A DNA stretch of 64,000 nt from Cellvibrio fontiphilus (GTDB taxonomy: Bacteria > Pseudomonadota > Gammaproteobacteria > Pseudomonadales > Cellvibrionaceae). The DNA is taken from the NCBI RefSeq assembly GCF_035317345.1, contig NZ_JAYKTU010000004.1, one strand, 5' to 3'. A program made the position numbers and the translations under genes. The notes beneath the pieces are model-generated. The model was not told where the DNA came from, did no database searches, and worked only from the letters and a program-made list of their open reading frames with translations. This document shows, piece by piece, positions 52,332 through 60,708 of this stretch; within the stretch, counting starts at the first letter, position 1, and every line of letters starts with the position of its first letter.

Positions 52332-53135
52332 ATGGAAACTCCCCTGTTATTCACACTGGCGCTGCTGGCCGTTCCTGTAGGCTTTATTGTTTTTTTGTTG
52401 GCCTCTTTACAAATGCGGCGGCAGGCTGCATCAAAACTTTTTATGCAGGGCATTACCTATATAAAAATATTGCGCAGTTTATTAACTTACGTGCAACAGC
52501 ACCGTGGTTTAACCACTGGTTTTATTAATGGTAATGAGGCCGCCAAACTGGATATCCAACTTCTGGAACAACATATTAAGCGAAGTATGGCAGAGGTTGA
52601 TGCAGCAGGTGAATGGATGCACAACAATGTTAAGTGGAGTAGTTTGCTGGATCACTGGTCGCGCTTAGGTGTGTTATACGAGCAAGGTGACGCCGATAAA
52701 AATTTCAAACAACACAATATTTTTATCGCGAATTTACTTTATTTAATTGACGATGTGGCTGATGTGCATCACCTGACTAAAATCACGGGCGATGCTATGG
52801 ATACTGACTGGCGCTACCTGTTATCGATTGCTGAATATATAGGTCAGGCGCGGGCGTTGGGCACTGGCGTTGCAGCAAAAGGGCAGTGCTCCAGTGTGTT
52901 GCGCATTCAGTTAAATCATTTGCGCAATAAAATTGCATCCAGTGTAGATGCAAGTTGGCCGGAACAGTCACGCAGTGAAATTCAACACTTGTTGCATTGC
53001 ATTGAAACCCAACTGGTGGTGGATCGCCCGAGTATTCAAGCGCAGGATTATTTCCGGTTGGCAACCAAATGTATTGAGCATGTGCTAAATCAGTTTGATC
53101 GCCAGATTGAACAGTTGGAATATCATTCCGCGTAA
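52332..53135 (+). CDS. membrane-anchored NIT-like sensor protein
   Basis: A 267-residue protein with one helix at residues 5-26 followed by RRQAASK, so the rest is probably cytoplasmic. The remainder is all-helical with a pattern close to the nitrate/nitrite-sensing NIT domain: LRSLLTYVQQHRGLTTGFIN near 49-68, then EWMHNNVKWSSLLDHWSRL. No output domain is present. The family call is tentative. It is directly coupled to the chemoreceptor gene that lacks a sensor, so it may provide the ligand domain in trans. Confidence 0.65.
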   Translation: METPLLFTLALLAVPVGFIVFLLASLQMRRQAASKLFMQGITYIKILRSLLTYVQQHRGLTTGFINGNEAAKLDIQLLEQHIKRSMAEVDAAGEWMHNNVKWSSLLDHWSRLGVLYEQGDADKNFKQHNIFIANLLYLIDDVADVHHLTKITGDAMDTDWRYLLSIAEYIGQARALGTGVAAKGQCSSVLRIQLNHLRNKIASSVDASWPEQSRSEIQHLLHCIETQLVVDRPSIQAQDYFRLATKCIEHVLNQFDRQIEQLEYHSA

Positions 53136-53137
53136 TT

Positions 53138-53168
53138 GCCAGCGCATCCGCGGTGTGGGTGCGCTGGG
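53138..53168. terminator. stem-loop between convergent genes
   Basis: CCAGCGCA and TGCGCTGG arms (8 bp, extended by a G-T and two GC pairs) with a 7-base loop, in the 45-base gap between the NIT-like gene and batD. No T-run follows on either side. Confidence 0.45.
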
Positions 53169-53180
53169 CAGTGTGAAAGA

Positions 53181-54941
53181 TTATGCTTTGTACAGCGGTT
53201 GCAACTGCTCACCTGCCGCCGTTTTCTTGTATTTGCGACGGCGAATATTTACCAGTAATTGCAACAAGGGGTCAGTATCCAACCCAGTGTTTTGGCTACT
53301 GAAAATTGCGCTATCCAAATGTTGTAAGTGAATATCCAACTCAGGGTTTTGCGCGCGTGCTGCCACACCTTGCAGGCTGCTGAGGGTTTTGTCCTGCCAA
53401 TAGATGCGGCTCCACTCAATAATACTTTTGCGCAATTGCGGCAAATTGTTGTCGCCCAGTGCACGTTTTAAATTACCCCAAGCTGCAGCTTCAGATTCAA
53501 TCGATAATTTTTCGTGTTGATGGGTATCTTGCACTGCGTGCCCCATTTTTTTTGCTCGCAACCACTGCCAGCCAAAAAACAAGCTGGCCAGTAAAGTCAG
53601 CAGATTGGTCAGGTAAAGCCAAGTCGGGGCGCTCTCCGTTTTGGCCCCGGCATTGGTGCTTAAGGTGCTGAGGTCGGTATTCACTGGCACCGCAGCAGGC
53701 TCAGTGGTGTCATCCACCTGGGCATCGGCAGCGTCATCCATAGTGGATGACATGGCTCCACTGCTTACATTCAAAGTGACTGCAGGTAGTGTTGCTTCCT
53801 GAAAGCGTTGGTTGTTGGTGTCCCACCAATTGACCTTGGTTTCCGGCAGAGTGAAGCGGCCAGTTTTGGTAGGAACTATTGCGATGGTTTCTATGCGCGA
53901 ACCCAGAATTCCCGCCGTAGTTTTTTGATCGTCGGTTTGTGCCTGATCGTTATAAAAGGTGAGGCCTTCAGGATTGCTCAACTGCAGTGGTGCGATTTGC
54001 CCCGCTGTTAAACCATCTGCTTTGATAGTGATAGTGCGGGTGATAGGTTCGCCCACCTTGAGTGAATCCACACTTGCACTCCAGTGTTCTACTAGCTCGA
54101 CTTTGTTTGCCGGCAACCAGACTTGGTTATTATTGGCAGCCGGTGCCGATTTGATAGTTAAACGCTGCTCATCCGTGCGCAAACGGCGAATATTACTTTG
54201 GCTATTGCCATAAAATCTGTCCCACAAATCCTGTTGCCCGGCATCCAGCGACACCTGATAAAGCACGCTGGGAATTAATAACTCGCCGCTCTGTTGTGGG
54301 AATAAGGCATAACGGGTTTCTACCACAGCACCGGGGCGCCCATTAATTTTTGTTTGGTATTGTTTTTCATCCAACTGTACTACCAAGGCGTCTTTTACTT
54401 GCAGTGGTTGCAAATCAATTCCGCTTAAACCTACCGTGGTGTAAAGGCGCAGGGTGACAATAATTTGCTCCTGAACGTAAGCAGTATCTTTATTGGTTTC
54501 CAGTTCGACTGTGACCTGGCTGTCGCCGTTTTGTGGAGAGCGACTTTTACCTTCTACGGTAATCTCGATCGCGTCGCTGACTGCGCCGTCAATATTGAAC
54601 GATGGAATTAACAGCTGGCCAATACGCTTGGGCGCCAGTGCAATTTTCCACTCGGTAGAGGCCTCCATGTTACCGTTGATAATACTCATCTGGGTGCCGC
54701 TTTGGGTATTGAGAATATCAAAATCCTTGCGCAGCAATTCATAGTCCGGAGTTGCATTAATCTGGCGGTCGTAGCGCAGTACCAAGGTAAAGGTTTCGTC
54801 CAAGCCCAGGGTGTCGCGGTCGACGCTAGCGGTCAGGTTGGCGGCATAGGTATTAACGGCTGCCAATAACAGGGTTAATAACAATGCCAAACCAAATAAC
54901 CGACGCGCGTAAAATTGAAAACCAACAGCAAATTCTTTCAT
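53181..54941 (-). CDS. batD: BatD-like membrane protein
   Basis: A 586-residue protein with a signal peptide (LALLLTLLLAAVNTYA), a large extracytoplasmic beta-rich region containing the repeat-like BatD segments (VGEPITRTITIKADGL, IETIAIVPTKTGRFTLPETK), one membrane helix near 455-470 (YLTNLLTLLASLFFGWQWL), and a cytoplasmic tail. This is the BatD ('oxygen tolerance') layout. The start is likely ATG at 54941 or 54953; a longer frame would overlap the upstream gene. It ends the moxR-bat operon. Confidence 0.87.
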   Translation of the reverse strand: MKEFAVGFQFYARRLFGLALLLTLLLAAVNTYAANLTASVDRDTLGLDETFTLVLRYDRQINATPDYELLRKDFDILNTQSGTQMSIINGNMEASTEWKIALAPKRIGQLLIPSFNIDGAVSDAIEITVEGKSRSPQNGDSQVTVELETNKDTAYVQEQIIVTLRLYTTVGLSGIDLQPLQVKDALVVQLDEKQYQTKINGRPGAVVETRYALFPQQSGELLIPSVLYQVSLDAGQQDLWDRFYGNSQSNIRRLRTDEQRLTIKSAPAANNNQVWLPANKVELVEHWSASVDSLKVGEPITRTITIKADGLTAGQIAPLQLSNPEGLTFYNDQAQTDDQKTTAGILGSRIETIAIVPTKTGRFTLPETKVNWWDTNNQRFQEATLPAVTLNVSSGAMSSTMDDAADAQVDDTTEPAAVPVNTDLSTLSTNAGAKTESAPTWLYLTNLLTLLASLFFGWQWLRAKKMGHAVQDTHQHEKLSIESEAAAWGNLKRALGDNNLPQLRKSIIEWSRIYWQDKTLSSLQGVAARAQNPELDIHLQHLDSAIFSSQNTGLDTDPLLQLLVNIRRRKYKKTAAGEQLQPLYKA

Positions 54942-55002
54942 TGTTTTTTCCATTGCAATTGTGCGCCCTGGCGCTGTGTTACCTTGAGTTTTATCTGGCG
55001 AT

Positions 55003-56946
55003 TTACCAGCGATTTTCAGCACCGTTTTCCGGTGGTGTCCAATCGCCATTCATAATCTCTTGATTGCGTTTGTAATATTCATACTGGAATTTGTTGCGTA
55101 ACAAACCGCCTGGATCATCGGGTACTCGCCGTAGCCATTGCTCCATTGCCTGGCGCTCCTCGTCGGTCAGCTCGTCTTCTGCCTGTTCAAGCATTTGTTG
55201 TTCAGCTTGCGCAGTTTGTTCCTCTTGTTCGCGTCTTTCCGCTTCCGCCGCTTGTTCTTTCTCTGTCATTTGTTGGGCGTCATTTTTTTCCTGTTCTTGT
55301 TGCTCTTGATTCTGCTGTTCATCTTGTTGTTCGCGGTCAGATTGATTTTGTTGTTGATCGTTTTGTTGATCGTTTTGTTGATTGTCTTGTTGTTGCTGAT
55401 CCTGATTATCTTGTTGGTTGTTTTGCTGGCTATTGTCCTGTTGATCTTGATTCTGTTGTTGATCTTGCTGATTCTGGTTTTGTTGATCCTTATTGCCTTG
55501 ATCCTGCTTGTCTTGATCTTTATTTTCCTGCTGTTGATTTTGCTGGTTTTGTTGATCCTGGTTTTGTTGCTGTTTGATGGCTTCTTCTACCAACTGGCGA
55601 TTCTTTTTTGCGTCAGCAAATTCAGGGTCGCGTTTTAATGCCTCATCGTAGGCTTTGATGGCTTCAGGTAGTTGATTGGCTTTTGCCAGGGCATTGCCGC
55701 GATTGTAATGGCCTACGGCGCTATCCTCTTGGGCAAAACCTTTGGCGGCTTCAGCATAATTGCCCGCTTTGAATTGGGCGCTGGCCCTCCACTGTGGGTC
55801 AGTAAAATATTGTGCGGCTTGTTCTGCGTTGCCTTCCTGTAATTCATCCATAGCTTGCTGGTTTTTATTTTTCCATAAATCGCTCCATTCCACGGCATAA
55901 CTGGTGTTCGGTGTTAAACCTAGCAGTGGCACCAATAAAAAGCTCAGCAGCACACCACGACGGAAACTGTAAAGCACTATGGGTAACAGTAATAACACCA
56001 GCCAGTGGCCACGGTCATACCAACTGTCAAATTCACGTTCTACTTTTTGTGTTTCTGCTTGTACGGGCGCAGGAAAATTGAGCAGGTAATCTATATCTGC
56101 ACTGGTGTTGCCCAGCGTTCGGTAACGCCCACGCGCATCGACAGCCAATTGTTGTAATTCACCGCTATTAAGTTTGGTGGTGACCAGGTTGCGGCTATTG
56201 TCGCGAACAAAACCACCTTTACTGCTGGGAATCGGTGTGGGGGTATCACCACCGACACCGAGGATGGATAAACGGTATTGTGGTTCACGCTGCATGATGT
56301 CGCGCACTGTGTACTGTGCGTCCTCATCGATACCATCGGTAATTAATAACAAATCGCCTTGGGTGATTGCGGCATCTTTTAAGAGTTGCAAAGCGCGGCT
56401 TACTGCGGCTTCGGTATTGCTACCACGCGCGGGCATGATGTTGGGGTGGAGTGCGGGAATAATATTATTGATGGTTTCGCCATCGTCAGTAAGTGGTGTC
56501 ACTACATGCACATCACCGGCATAAACCAGCAGAGCCGTTTGGCCATCTTTACGTGTGCGCAGTATGTCGGCAATTTTTAACCGGGCGCGCACCAGACGCG
56601 AGGGTTTTATATCTTCACTCATCATAGATGGTGAGAGATCCAGCATGATTACCAGCGCTTGTAGATTTTGCTCCACGGCGACCGGGCGTTTTTCCCAGCT
56701 GGGGCCGGCCAGTGCAATACAGCTAATCACCCATGCCAATAAAAGGACAAAAAATTGCCAAGGGTTGATGCGCGTAGTTTGGCCATCCAATAAATATTTT
56801 AATAGTTCCGGTGCAACCATCTGCTGCCATTGTTTAGCTGTGTGTTTTTGATACCAAAGCAAAAGCGCAATTACAACGACAGGTGCCAGTGCAATTAACC
56901 ACAGCGGGCGCAAAAAATGAAATTGGGAAATTAATGTGTCCAGCAT
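55003..56946 (-). CDS. BatB-BatC type VWA/TPR fusion
   Basis: A 647-residue protein. An N-terminal membrane helix is followed by a VWA domain with MIDAS motif MLDLSPSMMSED, a second helix near residue 300, and a TPR unit (VGHYNRGNALAKANQLPEAI, DEALKRDPEFADAKK). Then come about 95 residues (roughly 460-555) made almost only of Gln, Asn and Asp, then an acidic Glu-rich tail. BatB and BatC are separate genes in some bacteria and fused here. Its ATG overlaps the batA stop as TAATG. Confidence 0.9.
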   Translation of the reverse strand: MLDTLISQFHFLRPLWLIALAPVVVIALLLWYQKHTAKQWQQMVAPELLKYLLDGQTTRINPWQFFVLLLAWVISCIALAGPSWEKRPVAVEQNLQALVIMLDLSPSMMSEDIKPSRLVRARLKIADILRTRKDGQTALLVYAGDVHVVTPLTDDGETINNIIPALHPNIMPARGSNTEAAVSRALQLLKDAAITQGDLLLITDGIDEDAQYTVRDIMQREPQYRLSILGVGGDTPTPIPSSKGGFVRDNSRNLVTTKLNSGELQQLAVDARGRYRTLGNTSADIDYLLNFPAPVQAETQKVEREFDSWYDRGHWLVLLLLPIVLYSFRRGVLLSFLLVPLLGLTPNTSYAVEWSDLWKNKNQQAMDELQEGNAEQAAQYFTDPQWRASAQFKAGNYAEAAKGFAQEDSAVGHYNRGNALAKANQLPEAIKAYDEALKRDPEFADAKKNRQLVEEAIKQQQNQDQQNQQNQQQENKDQDKQDQGNKDQQNQNQQDQQQNQDQQDNSQQNNQQDNQDQQQQDNQQNDQQNDQQQNQSDREQQDEQQNQEQQEQEKNDAQQMTEKEQAAEAERREQEEQTAQAEQQMLEQAEDELTDEERQAMEQWLRRVPDDPGGLLRNKFQYEYYKRNQEIMNGDWTPPENGAENRW

Positions 56947-57950
56947 TATGCCTGCTCCACACGGGTTGCGCGGCCCTGCCAGAGGTGTCCGCTGGCAAGC
57001 AGCAGGCTCAACAAAAAGGCAAGGGCGAGTGGCCAATAAAATAAGGTTTGAACCGGACGAAAGGTTTCTGCTTCCATTTCAATAGGTTCAAGGCGATCCA
57101 ATTCGCGGTGAATATTTTCCAGCTCTTCCAAATTGCGCGCACGGAAATATTTACCGCCAGTTTTTTCGGCAATGTTGATCATGCCTGGTTCGTCCAAATC
57201 GCGTGAAGGATTGATAGTGCGCGAGCCAAAAAGCCCTTGCACTTCCATAGACTCAGCGCCAAAGGCGATGGTGTAAATTTTAATTTTGGCTTGCTGCGCC
57301 AATTCGGTGGCTTTCTCGGGCGAGAGCTGGCCGGAAGTGTTGGCGCCATCGGTTAATAACACTAACACCCGGCTGGCATTGGGGCGGTCGCGTAACCGTT
57401 TTACGGCAAGGCCAATCGCATCACCGATTGCCGTTTCGCGGCCGGCAAAACCGATTTGTGCCTCTTGTAATAATTGGTTAACCGTTTGGCGGTCGTAAGT
57501 GAGTGGCGCCTGCAAATAGGCTTGGGCACCAAATAAAATCAAACCCATGCGGTCGCTATTGCGGCGTACAACAAATTCGCCAATCACTTTTTTTACTGCC
57601 ATTAATCGTGTGACGCGGCGATCGGCAATAGCCATATCGGTTTGTTCCATGCTGCCGGAGATATCCACGGCCATTAATAAATCCCGACCGCTGGATGGCA
57701 TGCTGGTGGGTTCGCCTACCCATTGCGGATTGGTTGCCGCTAACAAACAGCAAGCCCACATAAGCCAGAGTGCCAATAATTTTGCCGGGCGTTTGTTCAG
57801 CCCCAGTTTGTGGTGTTGTTCCAATTGGCTTGCATGTTGATAAAAGGGAACACGCAACGCAGCTTCCACACGCTTTTTAGCTGGTAATAGCAGCATTGCG
57901 AGCGGTAAAGGTGCAAGCAGGAGAAGCCAGGGCCACTGCATTTCAAACAT
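56946..57950 (-). CDS. batA: BatA-like VWA membrane protein
   Basis: A 334-residue protein with N-terminal helices (residues about 8-25 and 60-75), a VWA domain with the complete MIDAS DISGS in LLMAVDISGSMEQTD, VLVLLTDGANTSG, and a C-terminal helix (FYWPLALAFLLSLLLASG). This matches BatA (Bacteroides aerotolerance operon). It overlaps the DUF4381 gene by 8 bases, so the genes are translationally linked. Confidence 0.9.
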   Translation of the reverse strand: MFEMQWPWLLLLAPLPLAMLLLPAKKRVEAALRVPFYQHASQLEQHHKLGLNKRPAKLLALWLMWACCLLAATNPQWVGEPTSMPSSGRDLLMAVDISGSMEQTDMAIADRRVTRLMAVKKVIGEFVVRRNSDRMGLILFGAQAYLQAPLTYDRQTVNQLLQEAQIGFAGRETAIGDAIGLAVKRLRDRPNASRVLVLLTDGANTSGQLSPEKATELAQQAKIKIYTIAFGAESMEVQGLFGSRTINPSRDLDEPGMINIAEKTGGKYFRARNLEELENIHRELDRLEPIEMEAETFRPVQTLFYWPLALAFLLSLLLASGHLWQGRATRVEQA

Positions 57951-58488
57951 GAGTTGTCTCCACCCCGGTGGTTTTTTTCTTGGCGGATGTTTTTTTCCTG
58001 GCAGATATTGTGCGATGCAAGCTGATCCATTCCTTACTCAGCTGATAAAGCGCGTTTGCATCAACCTGAGGATTTTTTTGATAGGCATTCGCGACTAAAC
58101 TTTGTCCTGACTCACTGGAAAATTTAGTGCTCAGGGCCGGGCAGTTGGCATCCAGCCAATTCAACCAGTCAGTGCCTTTTATGCTGGCGTTGAAACTCTG
58201 CGGATAGGCGGTAATAGCGGTGCGGCGCAACAACACACTGAGTTTGTGTAAATAGTCGGCAGCGTTTTGCTGTTGCTGGTATTGGTTAAAAATGGCATCG
58301 AGTTCCTGCAGTGCAATTTGCCGGTAATGGTTCTGTTGTTTGCGACGGCGCCACCACAACAATACCAGCAGGGCACCAATGGCCAGTGCCAGTAATATCC
58401 ACCAACCGGGCGCTAGCGGCCACCAGCCGGGTTCAGCAGGTAAATGAATGTCGGCTAATTGATCCAATGGAGTTGGCGTTGGTTGCAT
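57943..58488 (-). CDS. DUF4381 family membrane protein
   Basis: A 181-residue protein with one helix at about residues 28-45 (WWILLALAIGALLVLLWWRR), followed by a cytoplasmic helical domain (FNQYQQQQNAADYLHKLSVL, RRTAITAYPQS). This is DUF4381, commonly in MoxR-VWA operons. The Lys-rich end (ARKKTSAKKKTTGV) is unusual. It sits between the DUF58 gene and batA. Confidence 0.85.
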   Translation of the reverse strand: MQPTPTPLDQLADIHLPAEPGWWPLAPGWWILLALAIGALLVLLWWRRRKQQNHYRQIALQELDAIFNQYQQQQNAADYLHKLSVLLRRTAITAYPQSFNASIKGTDWLNWLDANCPALSTKFSSESGQSLVANAYQKNPQVDANALYQLSKEWISLHRTISARKKTSAKKKTTGVETTHV

Positions 58489-58550
58489 AGCTATTGTTCA
58501 CAGATTAATTATTTGTTGAAGCATTAAAGCCTTGGCGATAAAACCCTGAA

Positions 58551-59519
58551 TTATTTTTTACGCCCGAAGGCTTTGCGCAGGCCCTCATGGATATCATCCT
58601 GAGTGGCGTAACTTAACAGGGGAATACGCAGTCGTTTACACAAACTGCTGAGCAGCTGTAATTGCTGATCAAACTGGTTTTTGTAAGCCTGTTGAAAAGC
58701 CTTTTCGTTAGCAGCAAGTTGCAAGCGCTCCCTGCCATTACTGATGGTGAGGGCTGCATTACTGATTAATTCGCGTTCCAGTTGGTCGTAAACATGAATC
58801 AGCGTGACATCCGTATGGCGAGCTAACTCAAATAATTGTTGCTCGGCATTGCCATCCAGATCGTGAAAATCGCTGATGATAAATAACGCGCAGCCGGGTT
58901 TGGCAATGCGCCGCGCATCGGCCAGCATGTCGCTGAGTTGACTGGCTTTGGGAATCTGCCCGGAGGCCGCCGCAACAGCATCAGGTGCTATAGGTGAGTT
59001 CAAACGATGGTTGTAATCCTGCAGTTGATGTAGCAATTCCAGCACCGCATGTTTGCTGCGGCGCGGGCGCACATCGCGCTGGCTGTAATCACCAAATACC
59101 AGCGCACCCAAGCGGTCGCCATTGGCTACTGCCGCCCAACCGAGCAGGGCGGCGATATGCGCGGCCATTACCGATTTAAAGCAGCGGGTACTGCCAAAAA
59201 AAAGTGATGAACGTTGGTCTACCAGCATAAATACAGGTCGCTCACGCTCTTCGCGGAAAATTTTGGTGTGTGGCACTTGGGTTCGCGCTGTGACCCGCCA
59301 GTCAATGGAGCGGATATCGTCGCCCGGCTGATAAAGGCGTACCTCCTCGAAATCCATGCCGCGGCCGCGAAAGCGGGTGCGCTCGCCGCCCGACAATAAA
59401 CTGCGCGCGGGGCGATGGGCAAAAAGTTTTAGATCCTGCGCGGAAAAACGACAGCGCAGTAAACTGGCCAGCTCGGTGTAAGCACCGCGCGGGTTTAAAT
59501 CCTGCTGGAGGTTTGCCAT
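58551..59519 (-). CDS. DUF58 protein (VWA-like)
   Basis: A 322-residue soluble protein. GGERTRFRGRGMDFEEVRLY and QPGDDIRSIDWRVTARTQVP are the hallmark of DUF58. The C-terminal VWA-like half has VFMLVDQRSSLFFGS in place of a full MIDAS. DUF58 proteins work with MoxR ATPases. It starts 10 bases after the moxR stop. Confidence 0.92.
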   Translation of the reverse strand: MANLQQDLNPRGAYTELASLLRCRFSAQDLKLFAHRPARSLLSGGERTRFRGRGMDFEEVRLYQPGDDIRSIDWRVTARTQVPHTKIFREERERPVFMLVDQRSSLFFGSTRCFKSVMAAHIAALLGWAAVANGDRLGALVFGDYSQRDVRPRRSKHAVLELLHQLQDYNHRLNSPIAPDAVAAASGQIPKASQLSDMLADARRIAKPGCALFIISDFHDLDGNAEQQLFELARHTDVTLIHVYDQLERELISNAALTISNGRERLQLAANEKAFQQAYKNQFDQQLQLLSSLCKRLRIPLLSYATQDDIHEGLRKAFGRKK

Positions 59520-59529
59520 AACTGCCTGC

Positions 59530-60489
59530 CTAGCTCAGGGGAACGGCGGCGAGCAGTTGATCTATCGCCTGGTCGGCCGTAGTGCCAGTAGCTTCAGCTT
59601 CAAAACTTAAAATCAGGCGATGGCGCAACACATCATGGGCAACGGCTTGTACGTCATCGGGGCTGACAAAATCGCGACCCTCCAGCCATGCGTGAGCGCG
59701 GGCGCAGCGATCCAGCGCAATAGTGGCGCGCGGGCTGGCGCCGTATTCAATCAACTCGGCTAAATCCGCGGAATACTGTGCGGGGCGTCGGGTGGCGTTA
59801 ATCAGGTGAACTATGTAGTCCTCCACGCTCTCCGCCATATGAATGTTCAGAATCTCTTTGCGTGCCGCTTCTATCCCGGCCTGCGAAATCACCGGTGGCT
59901 GCTCTGTTGCAACGGCAGCCGCTTCATTGCGCGCGAGCTGCAGAATACGGCGCTCGGCATCAATGCTGGGGTAATCCACCACCACATGTAACAGGAAGCG
60001 ATCCAATTGCGCTTCCGGTAGCGGGTAGGTGCCTTCTTGTTCGATGGGGTTTTGGGTCGCCATCACCATAAACAAACCGGGCAGCGGGTAGGTTTTGCTG
60101 CCTACGCTCACTTGCCGCTCGGCCATTGCCTCCAGAAGTGCGGATTGCACTTTTGCTGGCGCACGGTTGATTTCATCGGCCAATACCAGATTGTGGAATA
60201 TTGGGCCTGGCTGGAATTCAAAACGGTGTTGCTCGGGGCGATAAATATCCGTGCCGGTAACATCTGACGGCAACAAATCGGGAGTGAACTGGATGCGGTG
60301 GAAATTGCCCTCAATTGCCTGGGAGAGGGTTTTGATCGCCTTGGTTTTGGCAAGGCCGGGAGCGCCCTCCACCAGCAGATGACCATCGGCCAACAGGGCG
60401 ATTAACAAACGTTGGATGAGGTGTTCCTGTCCGATAATTTGGTCGTTAAGCCAGGTGTTCAGCGACTGTAATTGTTCATGTGCCTGCAT
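59530..60489 (-). CDS. MoxR-family AAA+ ATPase
   Basis: A 319-residue AAA+ protein. Walker A is VEGAPGLAKTKAIK, Walker B is LADEINRAP, and MATQNPIEQEGTYPLPEAQL is the MoxR sensor-1 segment. SPRATIALDRCARAHAWLEGR closes the lid domain. MoxR ATPases act as chaperones on VWA proteins, so it probably loads or remodels BatA and BatB. It is the first gene of the operon. Confidence 0.94.
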   Translation of the reverse strand: MQAHEQLQSLNTWLNDQIIGQEHLIQRLLIALLADGHLLVEGAPGLAKTKAIKTLSQAIEGNFHRIQFTPDLLPSDVTGTDIYRPEQHRFEFQPGPIFHNLVLADEINRAPAKVQSALLEAMAERQVSVGSKTYPLPGLFMVMATQNPIEQEGTYPLPEAQLDRFLLHVVVDYPSIDAERRILQLARNEAAAVATEQPPVISQAGIEAARKEILNIHMAESVEDYIVHLINATRRPAQYSADLAELIEYGASPRATIALDRCARAHAWLEGRDFVSPDDVQAVAHDVLRHRLILSFEAEATGTTADQAIDQLLAAVPLS

Positions 60490-60708
60490 TGGGATTGAAG
60501 ACCTTTGGTTGTTATTAAGAGAGCTGTCAGTCTCGGGTGTTAGTCGATAAGTAATGACTGACGGCGTTACCAGCCTGCGCTATGGCTTCACAAAGCGCTC
60601 AATAGACTGCACTTGTTGGTGTCAGTTCCTTGTAATTTCAAGTGTTTACAAGGATTTTTCGGCTAGGCTTAAAGGATTCTGCCGCGATGCAAACACGAGG
60701 GAGTTTCT

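Noticed and set aside
55138..55638. 166-residue plus-strand frame that looks like a hydrophobic Leu/Ile-rich membrane protein.
   Set aside because: It is antisense to the Gln/Asn/Asp-rich stretch of the BatB-C gene; reading CAA/GAT repeats backwards gives Leu/Ile codons. A composition artefact.
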